A DNA stretch of 37,177 nt from Clostridiales bacterium PH28_bin88 (GCA_000987045.1 LAKY01000047.1:1-37177); one strand, 5' to 3'. Counted from the stretch's first letter, positions 7,679-15,669 are shown. Notes: a model not told the origin generated them from the sequence alone. A program made the numbers and translations.

Positions 7679-8059
7679 ATGAAGAAGGTTGTAGCGTTGT
7701 TGTTGGTTGCAGGGTTGCTGGTGGCGTTCGCCGCGCCCAGCGCGTTTGCGGCGCTGACCGATGAGCAGCAAAAGCAGTTGGACGGCATCTACCAGCAAAT
7801 GGCCGACCTGCAGAAACAAGTGGTGCAAAAGTACCTGGATGCCGGCTTGATTACCAAGGACCAGGCAACGTACATGTTGGAAGGTATTGACGCCCGGAAC
7901 CAGTACCGCGGCCAGTATGGCTACGGCTGGGGACCCGGAGCCTGCCTGGGTGGCGGCTTTGGCGGCGGTTTCCGTGGCGGTATGATGGGCGGTTTCGGTG
8001 GTGGCTTCAGCCGCGGCATGATGGGCGGCTTCGGTGGCCCGGCCGGATACTGGAGGTAA
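7679..8059 (+). CDS. Secreted DUF2680-like protein with a Gly/Phe/Met-rich tail
   Basis: Encodes 126 residues with a textbook signal peptide (MKKVVALLLVAGLLVAFAAPSAFA, probable cleavage after AFA at residue 24). A helical segment follows, with LTDEQQKQLDGIYQQMADLQK and the KYLDAGLITKDQATYML pattern typical of DUF2680 (YckD-like) proteins. The last 45 residues are a low-complexity tail of GGGFGGG, FRGGMMGGF and SRGMMGGFGG blocks, flexible and Met/Arg-dotted. AGGGAGG precedes the ATG. It is expected outside the membrane, where it may bind cell wall or act as a small chaperone; its function is unknown. Partner-like gene at 11597; both share an upstream direct-repeat motif. Confidence 0.85.
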   Translation: MKKVVALLLVAGLLVAFAAPSAFAALTDEQQKQLDGIYQQMADLQKQVVQKYLDAGLITKDQATYMLEGIDARNQYRGQYGYGWGPGACLGGGFGGGFRGGMMGGFGGGFSRGMMGGFGGPAGYWR

Positions 8060-8072
8060 ACAAAACGGGAAC

Positions 8073-8107
8073 AAGAAGCCTCACTCAGCGGGTGGGGCTT
8101 CTTCGTT
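8073..8107 (+). terminator. Intrinsic terminator
   Basis: AAGAAGCCTCAC (8073-8084) pairs with GTGGGGCTTCTT (8092-8103) with one G-T pair. The T-tract is weak (CGTT). Confidence 0.6.
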
Positions 8108-8108
8108 A

Positions 8109-8199
8109 GTGGCCAGTTGCTAGCCATCAGTTGCTAGTTCTTGGTATTCTTCTTTGGCCTTATTAAGCCCTATCTGCTGACCACTGGCCACTGGCCACT
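8109..8199. repeat. Short intergenic inverted and direct repeats
   Basis: AGTGGCCAGT (8109-8118) reappears inverted as ACTGGCCACT at 8183-8192 and again, overlapping, at 8190-8199. CAGTTGCTAG occurs twice near 8114-8135. The 11-mer GCCATCAGTTG also appears near the window's right end (about 37078). It looks like a mosaic intergenic repeat rather than a gene. Confidence 0.5.
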
Positions 8200-8206
8200 T
8201 ACAGGG

Positions 8207-8235
8207 TTGCCCAAGGAAGGGCAATGGATTAGAAT
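8207..8235 (+). promoter_or_regulatory. Promoter of panE with an embedded palindrome
   Basis: TTGCCC (8207-8212) and TAGAAT (8230-8235) are 17 bases apart. TTGCCC-AAGGAA-GGGCAA is a perfect 6-bp inverted repeat that includes the -35 box and could be an operator. Confidence 0.45.
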
Positions 8236-8304
8236 AAGGGTGGTAGTTTATTAACGACTGTACCCGTTTCCGGTCGCGGGGATGACAACGCAGGAGGGAT
8301 AGTT

Positions 8305-9225
8305 TTGAAGATCGCGGTGATGGGTGCCGGCGCTATCGGGTCGTATTTTGGTGGCTTGCTGGCGCGGGCGGGGGAAGATGTGTGGTTCGTTGCGCGGGGT
8401 CCTCACTTGCAAGCCATGCGGGAAAAAGGGCTCCGGGTTGAGAGCCCCCATGGTGATTTTTCAATACCTGTGCAGGCCACGGATGATCCGGCCGAGGTGG
8501 GCCCGGTGGACCTGGTGCTGTTTACGGTGAAGTCTTTCGACACAGAGGGCGCAGCCCGGCAGATGCTGCCCATGATGGGGCCGCAGGCGGTGGTGTTGTC
8601 CCTGCAAAACGGGGTGACCAATGAGGAAGTACTCGGGCGGGTAATCGGGCCGGACAAGGTGCTGGGGGGGCTTTGCTATATCCCGGCGGACGTGCCCGAA
8701 CCCGGTCTGGTCAAGCATAACGGTCCCAAGCGGGACATCATCTTCGGTGAACTGCCCGGGGGGATTACCGGGCGAGCGAGGGCCATCCTGGCGGTGCTGG
8801 AGAAGGCAGGCATCCCAACCACCCTGGCGGAGGATATCCGGGTACCCCTGTGGAGCAAGTTCCTTTTCATTTCCGCCTTCAGCAGCATCACCGCCCTGAC
8901 CAGGATGCCTATCGGCCCGGTCCGGGATACCCCCGAAGCCTGGGAACTTTACGCGGGATTGCTGGAAGAATGCTACCTGGTAGCCCGGGGCCTGGGTGTC
9001 AATTTACCGGATAACGCGGTGGCACAGACCCTGGAAATGAGCAAGAACTGGCCGGATTCCGCCAAGTCCTCCCTGCTCCAGGACCTGGAGAAGGGCAAGC
9101 GGCTGGAGATCGATGCCCTTTGCGGTGCGGTAGCACGCCTGGGCGACCAGGTGGGAGTGCCGACCCCTCTCAGCAGGTGCGTTTACGGCGCGTTGAAAGT
9201 ACACCAGCCCAAGACAGCAAGCTAG
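8305..9225 (+). CDS. panE: 2-dehydropantoate 2-reductase (ketopantoate reductase)
   Basis: A 306-residue NADPH-dependent reductase converting 2-dehydropantoate to pantoate in coenzyme A synthesis, in the cytosol. The N-terminal Rossmann fold opens with MKIAVMGAGAIGSYFGGLLA (GxGxxG). TVKSFDTEGA contains the conserved lysine near residue 72 and SLQNGVTNEE the conserved Asn. The C-terminal helical domain carries LWSKFLFISAFSSITALT with its catalytic Lys and the late SSLLQDLEKGKRLEIDALCG segment. Length is usual for the family. TTG 8305 is supported by AGGAGGGAT. Homologues can act on other 2-keto acids, so the substrate is inferred. It is a single-gene unit; CoA supply suits the CoA-thioester pathways around it. 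Confidence 0.92.
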   Translation: MKIAVMGAGAIGSYFGGLLARAGEDVWFVARGPHLQAMREKGLRVESPHGDFSIPVQATDDPAEVGPVDLVLFTVKSFDTEGAARQMLPMMGPQAVVLSLQNGVTNEEVLGRVIGPDKVLGGLCYIPADVPEPGLVKHNGPKRDIIFGELPGGITGRARAILAVLEKAGIPTTLAEDIRVPLWSKFLFISAFSSITALTRMPIGPVRDTPEAWELYAGLLEECYLVARGLGVNLPDNAVAQTLEMSKNWPDSAKSSLLQDLEKGKRLEIDALCGAVARLGDQVGVPTPLSRCVYGALKVHQPKTAS

Positions 9226-9228
9226 TAG

Positions 9229-9253
9229 AAAGGCCCCACTCCGGGGCCTTTAA
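9229..9253 (+). terminator. Intrinsic terminator after panE
   Basis: AAAGGCCCC (9229-9237) pairs perfectly with GGGGCCTTT (9243-9251) around ACTCC, and AT-rich sequence follows. Confidence 0.8.
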
Positions 9254-9438
9254 TTATGTTAAAGATTAATGTTAAAAAAAGAAATTTGGTTTAATTAAGT
9301 AAAGGAATATGTTTAGTGCCGTAGAATAAACCTAAAGGTCTGGCTGTTTTACCGCGCCAAACGTGTTAACCCCCTATGAGAAAGAACAGTAATAGATGAG
9401 AAGAGCAGCAGCATTCGCAGTAACTGGAGGGACAGGTA

Positions 9439-10512
9439 TTGAAAAAGGATTTTCGCGTCTTGACCATCAACCCCGGCAACACCTCCACCAAGTTCGGGGT
9501 GTTCCAGGGAGAGGAACCCATGCTCCTAGAAACGGTCCGCCACAGCCACGAAGAACTGGCCGTCTTTCCACGGGTTGCCGACCAGTTTGAGTTTCGCCTG
9601 AACCTGGTTACCCGGGCGGTGGAACAGGCCGGGGTGAGTCTTGATTCCCTCTCGGCGGTAGTGGGAAGGGGCGGCCTCCTGAAACCCTTGGCAGGAGGGA
9701 CCTACCGGGTCAACCTGGCCATGGTGGAAGACCTGACAGCCGCGACCCGGGGAGAGCATGCCTCCAACCTGGGGGCCATTATCGCCTTTCGCCTGGCTGA
9801 ACGGCTAAACATCCCGGCATTTATCGTTGACCCGGTCTCCGTGGACGAAATGGATGAGGTGGCCCGCCTGTCCGGCCTGCCGGAACTGCCGCGCAAGAGC
9901 CAGTCTCATGCCCTCAACATGAAGGCGGTGGCCAGAAAGGTGGCCCGCGAGATGGGCAGGAAGTACGAGGAGGTCAACCTGGTATTAGCCCACCTGGGAA
10001 GCGGGATCTCCGTCTCACCCCACCGCCGGGGCCGGATGGTGGACGTGAACAACGCTTTAAACGAGGGGCCCTTTTCCCCGGAGCGGACCGGAGGGTTGCC
10101 GGCGGCGGAACTGGTGCGCCTGTGCTACTCCGGCAAGTACACCGCAGATCAAATGATGGCCAAAGTTATCGGGTCGGGAGGCATGTTTGCCTACCTGGGG
10201 ACCAAAGACATGCAAGAAGCGGTGGCACGCGCAGAGGCAGGAGATGACCAGGCTGCCCTGGTGCTGGACGCCATGGCCTACCAGGTCGCCAAGGAGATCG
10301 GCGCCATGGCAACGGTGCTGGCGGGTGAGGTGGACCGGGTGGTACTTACCGGGGGGATGGCTTATGCGCGCTATCTCACAGACCGCATCATTCGCCGGGT
10401 TAAGTTTATTGCTCCGGTGGTAGTGGTTCCCGGCGAGGAAGAGCTTCCCTCCCTGGCCCAGGGCGCGTTGCGGGTACTGAGGGGTGAGGAAGAGACCAAA
10501 AACTACAGCTAA
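9439..10512 (+). CDS. buk: Butyrate kinase
   Basis: A 357-residue acetokinase-family enzyme that moves phosphate between butyryl phosphate and ADP, giving ATP and butyrate (or activating butyrate in reverse). Family motifs are in place: VLTINPGNTSTKFGVF near the start, VVGRGGLLKPLAGGTY, VLAHLGSGISVSPHRRGRMVDVNNALNEGPF in the middle and VVLTGGMAY near the C-terminus. Length equals the family norm (about 355). The start is TTG 9439 with CTGGAGGGA ahead. It is followed 12 bases later by ptb, in the order buk-ptb rather than the ptb-buk order known from solvent-producing Clostridium. Branched-chain or other short acyl phosphates are alternative substrates. No clear promoter was recognised in the AT-rich 9252-9400 spacer. 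Confidence 0.95.
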   Translation: MKKDFRVLTINPGNTSTKFGVFQGEEPMLLETVRHSHEELAVFPRVADQFEFRLNLVTRAVEQAGVSLDSLSAVVGRGGLLKPLAGGTYRVNLAMVEDLTAATRGEHASNLGAIIAFRLAERLNIPAFIVDPVSVDEMDEVARLSGLPELPRKSQSHALNMKAVARKVAREMGRKYEEVNLVLAHLGSGISVSPHRRGRMVDVNNALNEGPFSPERTGGLPAAELVRLCYSGKYTADQMMAKVIGSGGMFAYLGTKDMQEAVARAEAGDDQAALVLDAMAYQVAKEIGAMATVLAGEVDRVVLTGGMAYARYLTDRIIRRVKFIAPVVVVPGEEELPSLAQGALRVLRGEEETKNYS

Positions 10513-10524
10513 GGCGGTGGCGCC

Positions 10525-11460
10525 ATGTCGTTGGCCGGCTTTCAGCAGTTATTGAAAACCTGCAAGCAAATCCCTAAGACCCGGCTGAGTGTGGCAGCGG
10601 CGGCCGACCCCTTGATCCTGAAAGCGGTGAAAGAGGCGCTCCGGCAGGACCTCATCCACCCTGTGCTGGTGGGCGACGGGCCAAAGATCACCAAGATGGT
10701 TTTGGATGTGGGGCTCGACCCGGCTCGCCTGGAGGTAATTCACGAGCCCGACCTCACCGCCGCCGCCCACACCGCCGCGCGGCTGATAGGAGAGGGTAAA
10801 GCTGACGTCCTGATGAAGGGAAAGGTCAACAGCTCGGATTTTATGAGGGCCATGTTGTCCGGGGAGTACGGCCTCCGTACCGGCCGGATAGTCAGTCACC
10901 TGGCCGCCTACGAGATACCGGGTTTCGACAGGTTGTTGTTTCTGACGGACGGCGGAATTAACATTGCGCCGGACCTGGAGCAGAAAAAGCAGATCCTGCT
11001 TAACGCCATTGACTTCCTCCATCGCCTCGGTATTACCGAACCCAAAGTGGCCATCCTTTCAGCCAATGAAGTGGTGAGCCCCAAAATGCCGGTGACGGTG
11101 GAGGCTCAGGCCCTGGTGGAGATGGCCCGGGCAGGCGAGTTCCCCGGTGCGGTAGTAGACGGCCCGATACCCCTGGACATCGCGGTCAGCGAGAAGGCCG
11201 CCCGCCTCAAAGGGCTGGACAGCCCGGTGGCCGGTAAGGCGGACCTGCTGCTGGTACCGGATATCGAGGCGGGCAATATCCTCGGCAAGTCCATCATCTA
11301 CTTTGCCCACGGGGTGATGGCCGGGGTAGTGGTGGGAGCCCGCGTACCGGCGGTAATGAACTCCCGGGCGGACACCACCCAGGGCAAACTTGTTTCCCTG
11401 GCCATGGCATGCCTGGGAGGCGTAGCGGGAGCAGGTGACGGTTCCGTCCACAGTACATGA
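10525..11460 (+). CDS. ptb: Phosphate butyryltransferase
   Basis: A 311-residue member of the phosphate acetyl/butyryltransferase family, which exchanges CoA in butyryl-CoA for phosphate. The butyryl phosphate then goes to butyrate kinase. Visible family features are LIHPVLVGDGPKI, GKADVLMKGKVNSSDFMRAML, LLFLTDGGINIAPDLEQK, AILSANEVVSPKMP and the C-terminal DLLLVPDIEAGNILGKSIIYF. Length is typical. The gene lies 12 bases after buk and surely shares its transcript; GGCGG is the only weak ribosome binding site, suggesting coupling. Together the pair allows substrate-level phosphorylation from acyl-CoA, or activation of butyrate for the oxidation genes at 20811. Confidence 0.95.
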   Translation: MSLAGFQQLLKTCKQIPKTRLSVAAAADPLILKAVKEALRQDLIHPVLVGDGPKITKMVLDVGLDPARLEVIHEPDLTAAAHTAARLIGEGKADVLMKGKVNSSDFMRAMLSGEYGLRTGRIVSHLAAYEIPGFDRLLFLTDGGINIAPDLEQKKQILLNAIDFLHRLGITEPKVAILSANEVVSPKMPVTVEAQALVEMARAGEFPGAVVDGPIPLDIAVSEKAARLKGLDSPVAGKADLLLVPDIEAGNILGKSIIYFAHGVMAGVVVGARVPAVMNSRADTTQGKLVSLAMACLGGVAGAGDGSVHST

Positions 11461-11461
11461 T

Positions 11462-11485
11462 AAAAGCGCTTCGGCGCTTTTTTCA
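11462..11485 (+). terminator. Intrinsic terminator after buk-ptb
   Basis: AAAAGCGC-TTCG-GCGCTTTTTT: an 8-bp stem capped by a stable TTCG tetraloop and ending in a T-run. Confidence 0.9.
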
Positions 11486-11488
11486 ATC

Positions 11489-11516
11489 TTGATAACTTCT
11501 TAACATCTTCCCCATT
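11489..11516 (+). promoter_or_regulatory. Direct-repeat motif shared with the 7581 site
   Basis: TTGATAACTTC and TTAACATCTTC lie 11 bp apart. The internal TTCTTAACATCTTC (11497-11510) matches both TTCTTCACGCTTTC and TTCTTCACAATTTC at 7581. A -10-like TATCAT follows at 11537-11542. It is a candidate binding site for the 13513 response regulator. Confidence 0.4.
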
Positions 11517-11596
11517 AGTTTTTGGCATGTGGCGGGTATCATGAATCTCGAAGGGCCGGTTAAAAAAACTGCCGGCCAAAAAAGGAGGAGTTAGGA

Positions 11597-12103
11597 ATGC
11601 GTAAGAAGAGATTTCTGGTCACGGTATCCCTGCTGTTAACCATGGGAATGCTGTTGACCGCCGTACCCGCCTTTGCCGCTGATGCCACCTCAGGTGTCGG
11701 CCCGTGGAACGGGTTGCGGATGGGGCTGGGCAGGGTTCAGGGCGGGATGCTGGCGATAATCGCCGACTTCCTCGGGTTGGAGCGGGAGCAGGTGATTACC
11801 CAGCGGCAGGAAGGCAAGTCCATGGTGGATATTGCCGAAGCAGTAGGCGTCAACGAGCGCCAGCTGGTAGACAAAGTAGTGGCAGTGCGCCAGGATAACT
11901 TGGCCCAACTGGTGGAAGACGGTAGGATGACCCAAGAACAAGCCGATCTGTGTAACGAGACCATGCAGACCCGAATCGAAACAAACCTCAACCGCACAAC
12001 CGTGGGGCCGCCCTGGGCCACTGCCGGCCAGGCTTTCGGCCGGGGCCGTGGGGACCGTGTCATGCAGCGGGGCTTCGGAACGCAGGCGTCTCAGGAACTG
12101 TAA
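11597..12103 (+). CDS. Secreted DUF2680-like helical protein
   Basis: Encodes 168 residues with a signal peptide (basic MRKKR, hydrophobic core LVTVSLLLTMGMLLTAV, cleavage near AFA at residue 28). The mature part is helical. FLGLEREQVITQRQEGKSMVDIAEAVGV looks like a repeated small helix-turn-helix-like unit, followed by QLVEDGRMTQEQADLCNETM, which resembles the DUF2680 ending also seen in the 7679 product. The tail is Gly/Arg-rich (GQAFGRGRGDR). AAAGGAGGAG precedes the ATG. It is expected to be extracytoplasmic; its molecular role is unknown. Located just ahead of the membrane Fe-S protein and two-component genes, it may be their output or accessory protein. Confidence 0.8.
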   Translation: MRKKRFLVTVSLLLTMGMLLTAVPAFAADATSGVGPWNGLRMGLGRVQGGMLAIIADFLGLEREQVITQRQEGKSMVDIAEAVGVNERQLVDKVVAVRQDNLAQLVEDGRMTQEQADLCNETMQTRIETNLNRTTVGPPWATAGQAFGRGRGDRVMQRGFGTQASQEL

Positions 12104-12224
12104 CCTGTAAACGATTGCTAAACACCCCGGCCGCACCAAAGCATTACGAGTGAAAAAGATTTTTTTGGGGGGGTAGCAATACTCCCCCGTAAAAATTATG
12201 GCGGCACAGGAGGATTTTCATCAA

Positions 12225-13154
12225 ATGAAAGCAAAAAATATCAAAGCAAAAATGCCGGTCATCCTATGGCTGCGCTACCTGGTGCAGGCAGCATTCCTGG
12301 CCTTTATCGCCCAATTGGTAGTCAGGGCGGCCTTACTTGGGGAAAGCGCGGAGGCCGCAGTACCTTCAGCGGAAGCGTATTGCGCCATGGGGGGCCTAGA
12401 AACCTTCTATTCGTTTATCACTACAGGAGGGAAGTTTCTTCCCCGTACTCATCTTTCCAACCTGGTAACCTTCCTGGCGCTGATGGCCACGGTGCTGGTA
12501 GCCAAATCAGCCTTTTGCGGCTGGGTGTGTCCCTTTGGCACCCTGCAGGAGTGGGTGCGAAAACCTGGTCGTTGGCTGGCACGCATGCCGTTCGTGGCGT
12601 TGATGCGGGAGCGGAGCAAAAAACACGCCTCCTTCCTCCGGCGGGTAGACCGGGTAGCCAGGTATGGTAAGTACCTGGTGCTGGCTTACTTAATGGTGGG
12701 GACCATCAGCTTCGGGACCATGGTCTTCCGCGGCTGGGATCCTTATGCCGCCCTCATCAAGATTTATGAAACGGAAGCCGGCCTGGGGCTGTACATTCTC
12801 ATCCTGATTGTGGCATTATCGTTATTCGTTGAAAGACCTTGGTGCCGTTACGCCTGCCCCCTGGGGGCAGCCATTGGCTTGATTGGGCGGTTGAGCATGA
12901 TTAAGGTAACCCGCCACCAGGATTTGTGTACGAATTGCGGGCTGTGCAGCCGGGCATGCCCCATGGACGTGGAACTCAGGAGCACCGCAAGGGTGACTTC
13001 CAGCGAGTGCCATAACTGCCTCTCCTGTTTAGAGGTTTGTCCCCGGGAGGGCGCTCTGGACCTGAGGACCGCACGGCTGCCGCAGATTAAGTGGTTGACT
13101 GAAGGTAAACATGTTAGTACCATCGGAGAGGGGGCCGGCTCGAATGCGAGTTAA
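12225..13154 (+). CDS. NapH/CcoG-like membrane 4Fe-4S protein
   Basis: Encodes 309 residues from ATG 12225, preferred over ATG 12198 because AGGAGG at 12208-12213 precedes only the former. It is an integral membrane electron carrier of the NapH/NosR/RdxA type. It has about five hydrophobic helices, two CxxxCP motifs (CGWVCPFGTLQE in a loop near residue 100 and CRYACPLGA after the last helix), then two ferredoxin-type clusters, CTNCGLCSRACPMDV and CHNCLSCLEVCP. Such proteins pass electrons from the quinol pool or ferredoxin across or along the membrane. The terminal acceptor is not encoded nearby. The next small gene overlaps its end. Confidence 0.88.
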   Translation: MKAKNIKAKMPVILWLRYLVQAAFLAFIAQLVVRAALLGESAEAAVPSAEAYCAMGGLETFYSFITTGGKFLPRTHLSNLVTFLALMATVLVAKSAFCGWVCPFGTLQEWVRKPGRWLARMPFVALMRERSKKHASFLRRVDRVARYGKYLVLAYLMVGTISFGTMVFRGWDPYAALIKIYETEAGLGLYILILIVALSLFVERPWCRYACPLGAAIGLIGRLSMIKVTRHQDLCTNCGLCSRACPMDVELRSTARVTSSECHNCLSCLEVCPREGALDLRTARLPQIKWLTEGKHVSTIGEGAGSNAS

Positions 13155-13488
13155 CAAGTTGGTGTATATTGCCCTGGTACTGGTCCTTTTTCTCGGGGTA
13201 ATCGAAGGAGCACAGGCAGTAGGGTACTGGTCGGTATCGGGAAAGTACGACTTGCAAGGTAATCCTATTACTCCCAGTGGAAAAGATGCCGGCGACATCA
13301 AGGGTTGGATGACTCTGCAGGCGATAATGGACGCATACGGTCTTTCCGAGGAAGAGGTTTACCGGGTCTTCCACTTGCCCCCTGACCTTTCTCCTGAGAC
13401 TCCTATCAAGGATATCGAAAAAGAAACGGAAGAGTTTTCGCCCGAAAAGCTGCGGGAGTGGATCACTACCACCCGGCAAAGAACTTAG
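13144..13488 (+). CDS. Small exported or anchored protein with a TPIKDI motif
   Basis: Encodes 114 residues from ATG 13144; an upstream ATG at 13111 is in frame, but 13144 places the hydrophobic segment at the N-terminus (MRVNKLVYIALVLVLFLGVIEGAQA). That segment is a signal peptide or anchor. The mature part has DIKGWMTLQAIMDAYGLSEEEVYRVF and then LPPDLSPETPIKDIEKE. I recall this compact helical pattern with a DxxTPxKDI ending from proteins or domains attached to NapH-like Fe-S proteins. The gene overlaps the end of the Fe-S protein gene by 11 bases, arguing for coupled translation and a shared complex. Confidence 0.72.
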   Translation: MRVNKLVYIALVLVLFLGVIEGAQAVGYWSVSGKYDLQGNPITPSGKDAGDIKGWMTLQAIMDAYGLSEEEVYRVFHLPPDLSPETPIKDIEKETEEFSPEKLREWITTTRQRT

Positions 13489-13512
13489 TGGCTTACCGAA
13501 GGAGGGCTGTCT

Positions 13513-14199
13513 GTGCGCCAAATTCTGGTGGTGGAAGACGAGCCGAAAATCCTGCAAATGGTGGCAACCTACCTGGGCAACGAAGGGTACAAGGTGACTA
13601 CCGCGGCCAGCGGAACAGAAGGCCTCGATCTGGCGCGCCGCTTACAGCCCGACCTCATCGTCTTGGATGTGATGCTGCCGGGTATAAATGGGTTGGATGT
13701 TTGCCGCCAGTTGCGCAGGGAATCGCAGGTCCCTATCATTATGCTTACCGCCAAGGCGGAGGAAGTGGACAAACTTCTCGGCCTGGAGCTTGGGGCTGAC
13801 GACTACATTACCAAACCTTTCAGCCTGCGGGAGTTAGCGGCCCGGATCCGGGTGGTTTTGCGTCGTACCGGCTTAAACCAGGAGAGCCTTCTTGAAGAAG
13901 TGATTAATGTAGGTGACCTGAAGGTTGATTTTGCCCGGCGTGAGGTCACTGTGGCAGGAAGAGAAGTGGAACTGACACCCACCGAGTTTGCCCTGCTGGC
14001 GGTGCTGGCTCGCCACCCGGGGCGGGCCTTCAGCCGGATGCAACTGCTGGACGCTGCTCTGGGGGAGACATACGCGGGTTATGAACGGTCGGTGGATACC
14101 CATATCAGCAATCTCCGGCGGAAGATCGAGGAGGATCCGGCCAATCCAGCCTTTATCTTGACGGTATTCGGCATCGGGTACAAGTTTCGTTCCAGGTAG
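13513..14199 (+). CDS. OmpR/PhoB-family response regulator
   Basis: A 228-residue two-component regulator. The receiver (1-115) has the acidic pair in VVEDEP, the phosphorylated aspartate D52 in LIVLDVMLPG, the switch Thr in IIMLTAK and the conserved Lys in DYITKPFS. The C-terminal winged helix (about 130-225) shows VELTPTEFALLAVLARHPGRAFSR and YERSVDTHISNLRRKIE with FGIGYKF, typical of this family. The GTG start follows GAAGGAGGG. It lies 24 bases after the small exported protein gene and 30 bases before the kinase gene. Probable targets are the 11-bp repeat sites at 7581 and 11489; this is an inference. Confidence 0.95.
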   Translation: MRQILVVEDEPKILQMVATYLGNEGYKVTTAASGTEGLDLARRLQPDLIVLDVMLPGINGLDVCRQLRRESQVPIIMLTAKAEEVDKLLGLELGADDYITKPFSLRELAARIRVVLRRTGLNQESLLEEVINVGDLKVDFARREVTVAGREVELTPTEFALLAVLARHPGRAFSRMQLLDAALGETYAGYERSVDTHISNLRRKIEEDPANPAFILTVFGIGYKFRSR

Positions 14200-14229
14200 T
14201 GGCGGTAAGCCGGAAACACGGGGGTCAAG

Positions 14230-15606
14230 GTGGAGATGAAACTGCGGGGAAAACTAATGGTGATCATGGTGGTGGTAGCCCTGGTCGCTACCACCCTGGT
14301 AGCCCTGACCGCCAGTCTGGCTACAAAAAAGCTGTTTGATACGTACGTAGATCAGCAGCGGGAGGCCAGGACCGGACAGTGGGGAACCGTCTTTCAAGCC
14401 TACTACGCCCAGAACGGGAGTTGGGCGGGGGTCCAGTCGCTTTTGGCGCCTGCCCGAGGAGGCCGGGGATGGGGCGGTGGACCCGGCCGTCGACTATCCG
14501 GTGAGCGGGTGGAACTGGCTGACGCAGGAGGACGGGTTGTGGGTGATTCTGAGGGGCTAACTGTGGGGACTGTTATGGAACAGGCTGCCCTGGCGGAAGC
14601 GGTGCCGATCAAATACGCTGGGCAGACGGTTGGGTATATGCTGCTTACTACCGGAGTGCACTACGAACTAATCACCCTGGAGCAGGAGTTCTACCGTTCG
14701 GTGGTGTGGGCGGTGATATGGGGCGGCCTGGCGGCTGCGGTCTTGGCGGCGGGATTGGGGATTGCCTTCTCCCGCCGGATAACATCTTCCCTGCTGCAGC
14801 TATCTGCCGCGGCTGCCCGCCTGGCCGGCCAGGACCTCACTCACCGCGTGAAAATATCCTCTAATGATGAAATCGGCCAGTTGTCGGAGGCCTTTAATGC
14901 CATGGCGGACAGCCTGGAACGAAACGAGCGGATCCGCCAGAACTTGGTGGCGGACGTAGCCCACGAACTACGTACACCCCTGGCTATTCTTAGAGGTAAC
15001 CTGGAGTCTATGCAGGAGGAAGTGGTGGAGCCCACCCCGGTGGTTATCGCTTCCTTGCACGATGAGGTGCTCCGGATGTCCCGGCTGGTCTCAGACCTGC
15101 AAGAACTAAGCCTGGCGGAGGCAGGTAAGCTGCCCTTGCGGCGCCAAAGGGTAAACTTTACAGAACTGGTGGCCAAGGTTACCACTATGTTATCCGGCGA
15201 GGCGGCATCAAAGGGTGTAAAATTGGAGGTGCAAGTCTCCTCTGTTCTACCGCCCGCTTATATCGATCCCGACCGTATCGCACAGGTAACACTTAACCTC
15301 CTGGCCAATGCCCTGCGGCATACCCCGGAGGGCGGAACCATCAGGCTTTCAGCGGAGGAGGAAGGTGAAAATCTGCATGTTCAGGTAACTGATACGGGGA
15401 GCGGCATCAGACCTGAGGATCTCTCCCGCATTTTTGACCGGTTTTACAAATCGGACAAGACCCGGAACAGGGCCGAAGGGGGGGCCGGGCTGGGACTCGC
15501 CATTGCCAAAGGGTTTGTGGAGGCCCACGGCGGCCGGATCTGGGTAGAGAGCCTTTTTGGGGAAGGGAGCAGTTTCCACTTCACCGTGCCTCTCAAAGTG
15601 CGATAA
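14230..15606 (+). CDS. Membrane sensor histidine kinase
   Basis: A 458-residue kinase partner of the 13513 regulator (start GTG 14230 or ATG 14236). It has an N-terminal membrane helix (about 10-32), an extracytoplasmic sensor region (about 33-155) with a striking ARGGRGWGGGPGRR stretch, a second helix (about 158-180) and a HAMP domain (SRRITSSLLQLSAAAARLAGQD). HisKA follows, with the phosphorylated His in DVAHELRTPLA (residue 245), then an ATPase with N box NLLANALRHTPEGG, G1 DTGSGI, F box FDRFYK and G2 GGAGLGLAIAKGF. The signal is unknown. Its position beside secreted helical proteins and a membrane Fe-S protein suggests envelope or redox stress sensing. Confidence 0.94.
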   Translation: MEMKLRGKLMVIMVVVALVATTLVALTASLATKKLFDTYVDQQREARTGQWGTVFQAYYAQNGSWAGVQSLLAPARGGRGWGGGPGRRLSGERVELADAGGRVVGDSEGLTVGTVMEQAALAEAVPIKYAGQTVGYMLLTTGVHYELITLEQEFYRSVVWAVIWGGLAAAVLAAGLGIAFSRRITSSLLQLSAAAARLAGQDLTHRVKISSNDEIGQLSEAFNAMADSLERNERIRQNLVADVAHELRTPLAILRGNLESMQEEVVEPTPVVIASLHDEVLRMSRLVSDLQELSLAEAGKLPLRRQRVNFTELVAKVTTMLSGEAASKGVKLEVQVSSVLPPAYIDPDRIAQVTLNLLANALRHTPEGGTIRLSAEEEGENLHVQVTDTGSGIRPEDLSRIFDRFYKSDKTRNRAEGGAGLGLAIAKGFVEAHGGRIWVESLFGEGSSFHFTVPLKVR

Positions 15607-15644
15607 TAACAATGGAAGCTTTAATCATGAACCAGTTGAAGGAG

Positions 15645-15669
15645 GGTGCCTGCAAGGCACCTGATTTTT
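15645..15669 (+). terminator. Intrinsic terminator after the histidine kinase
   Basis: GGTGCC (15645-15650) pairs with GGCACC (15656-15661) around TGCAA, followed by TGATTTTT. It separates the two-component unit from the truncated regulator. Confidence 0.7.
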
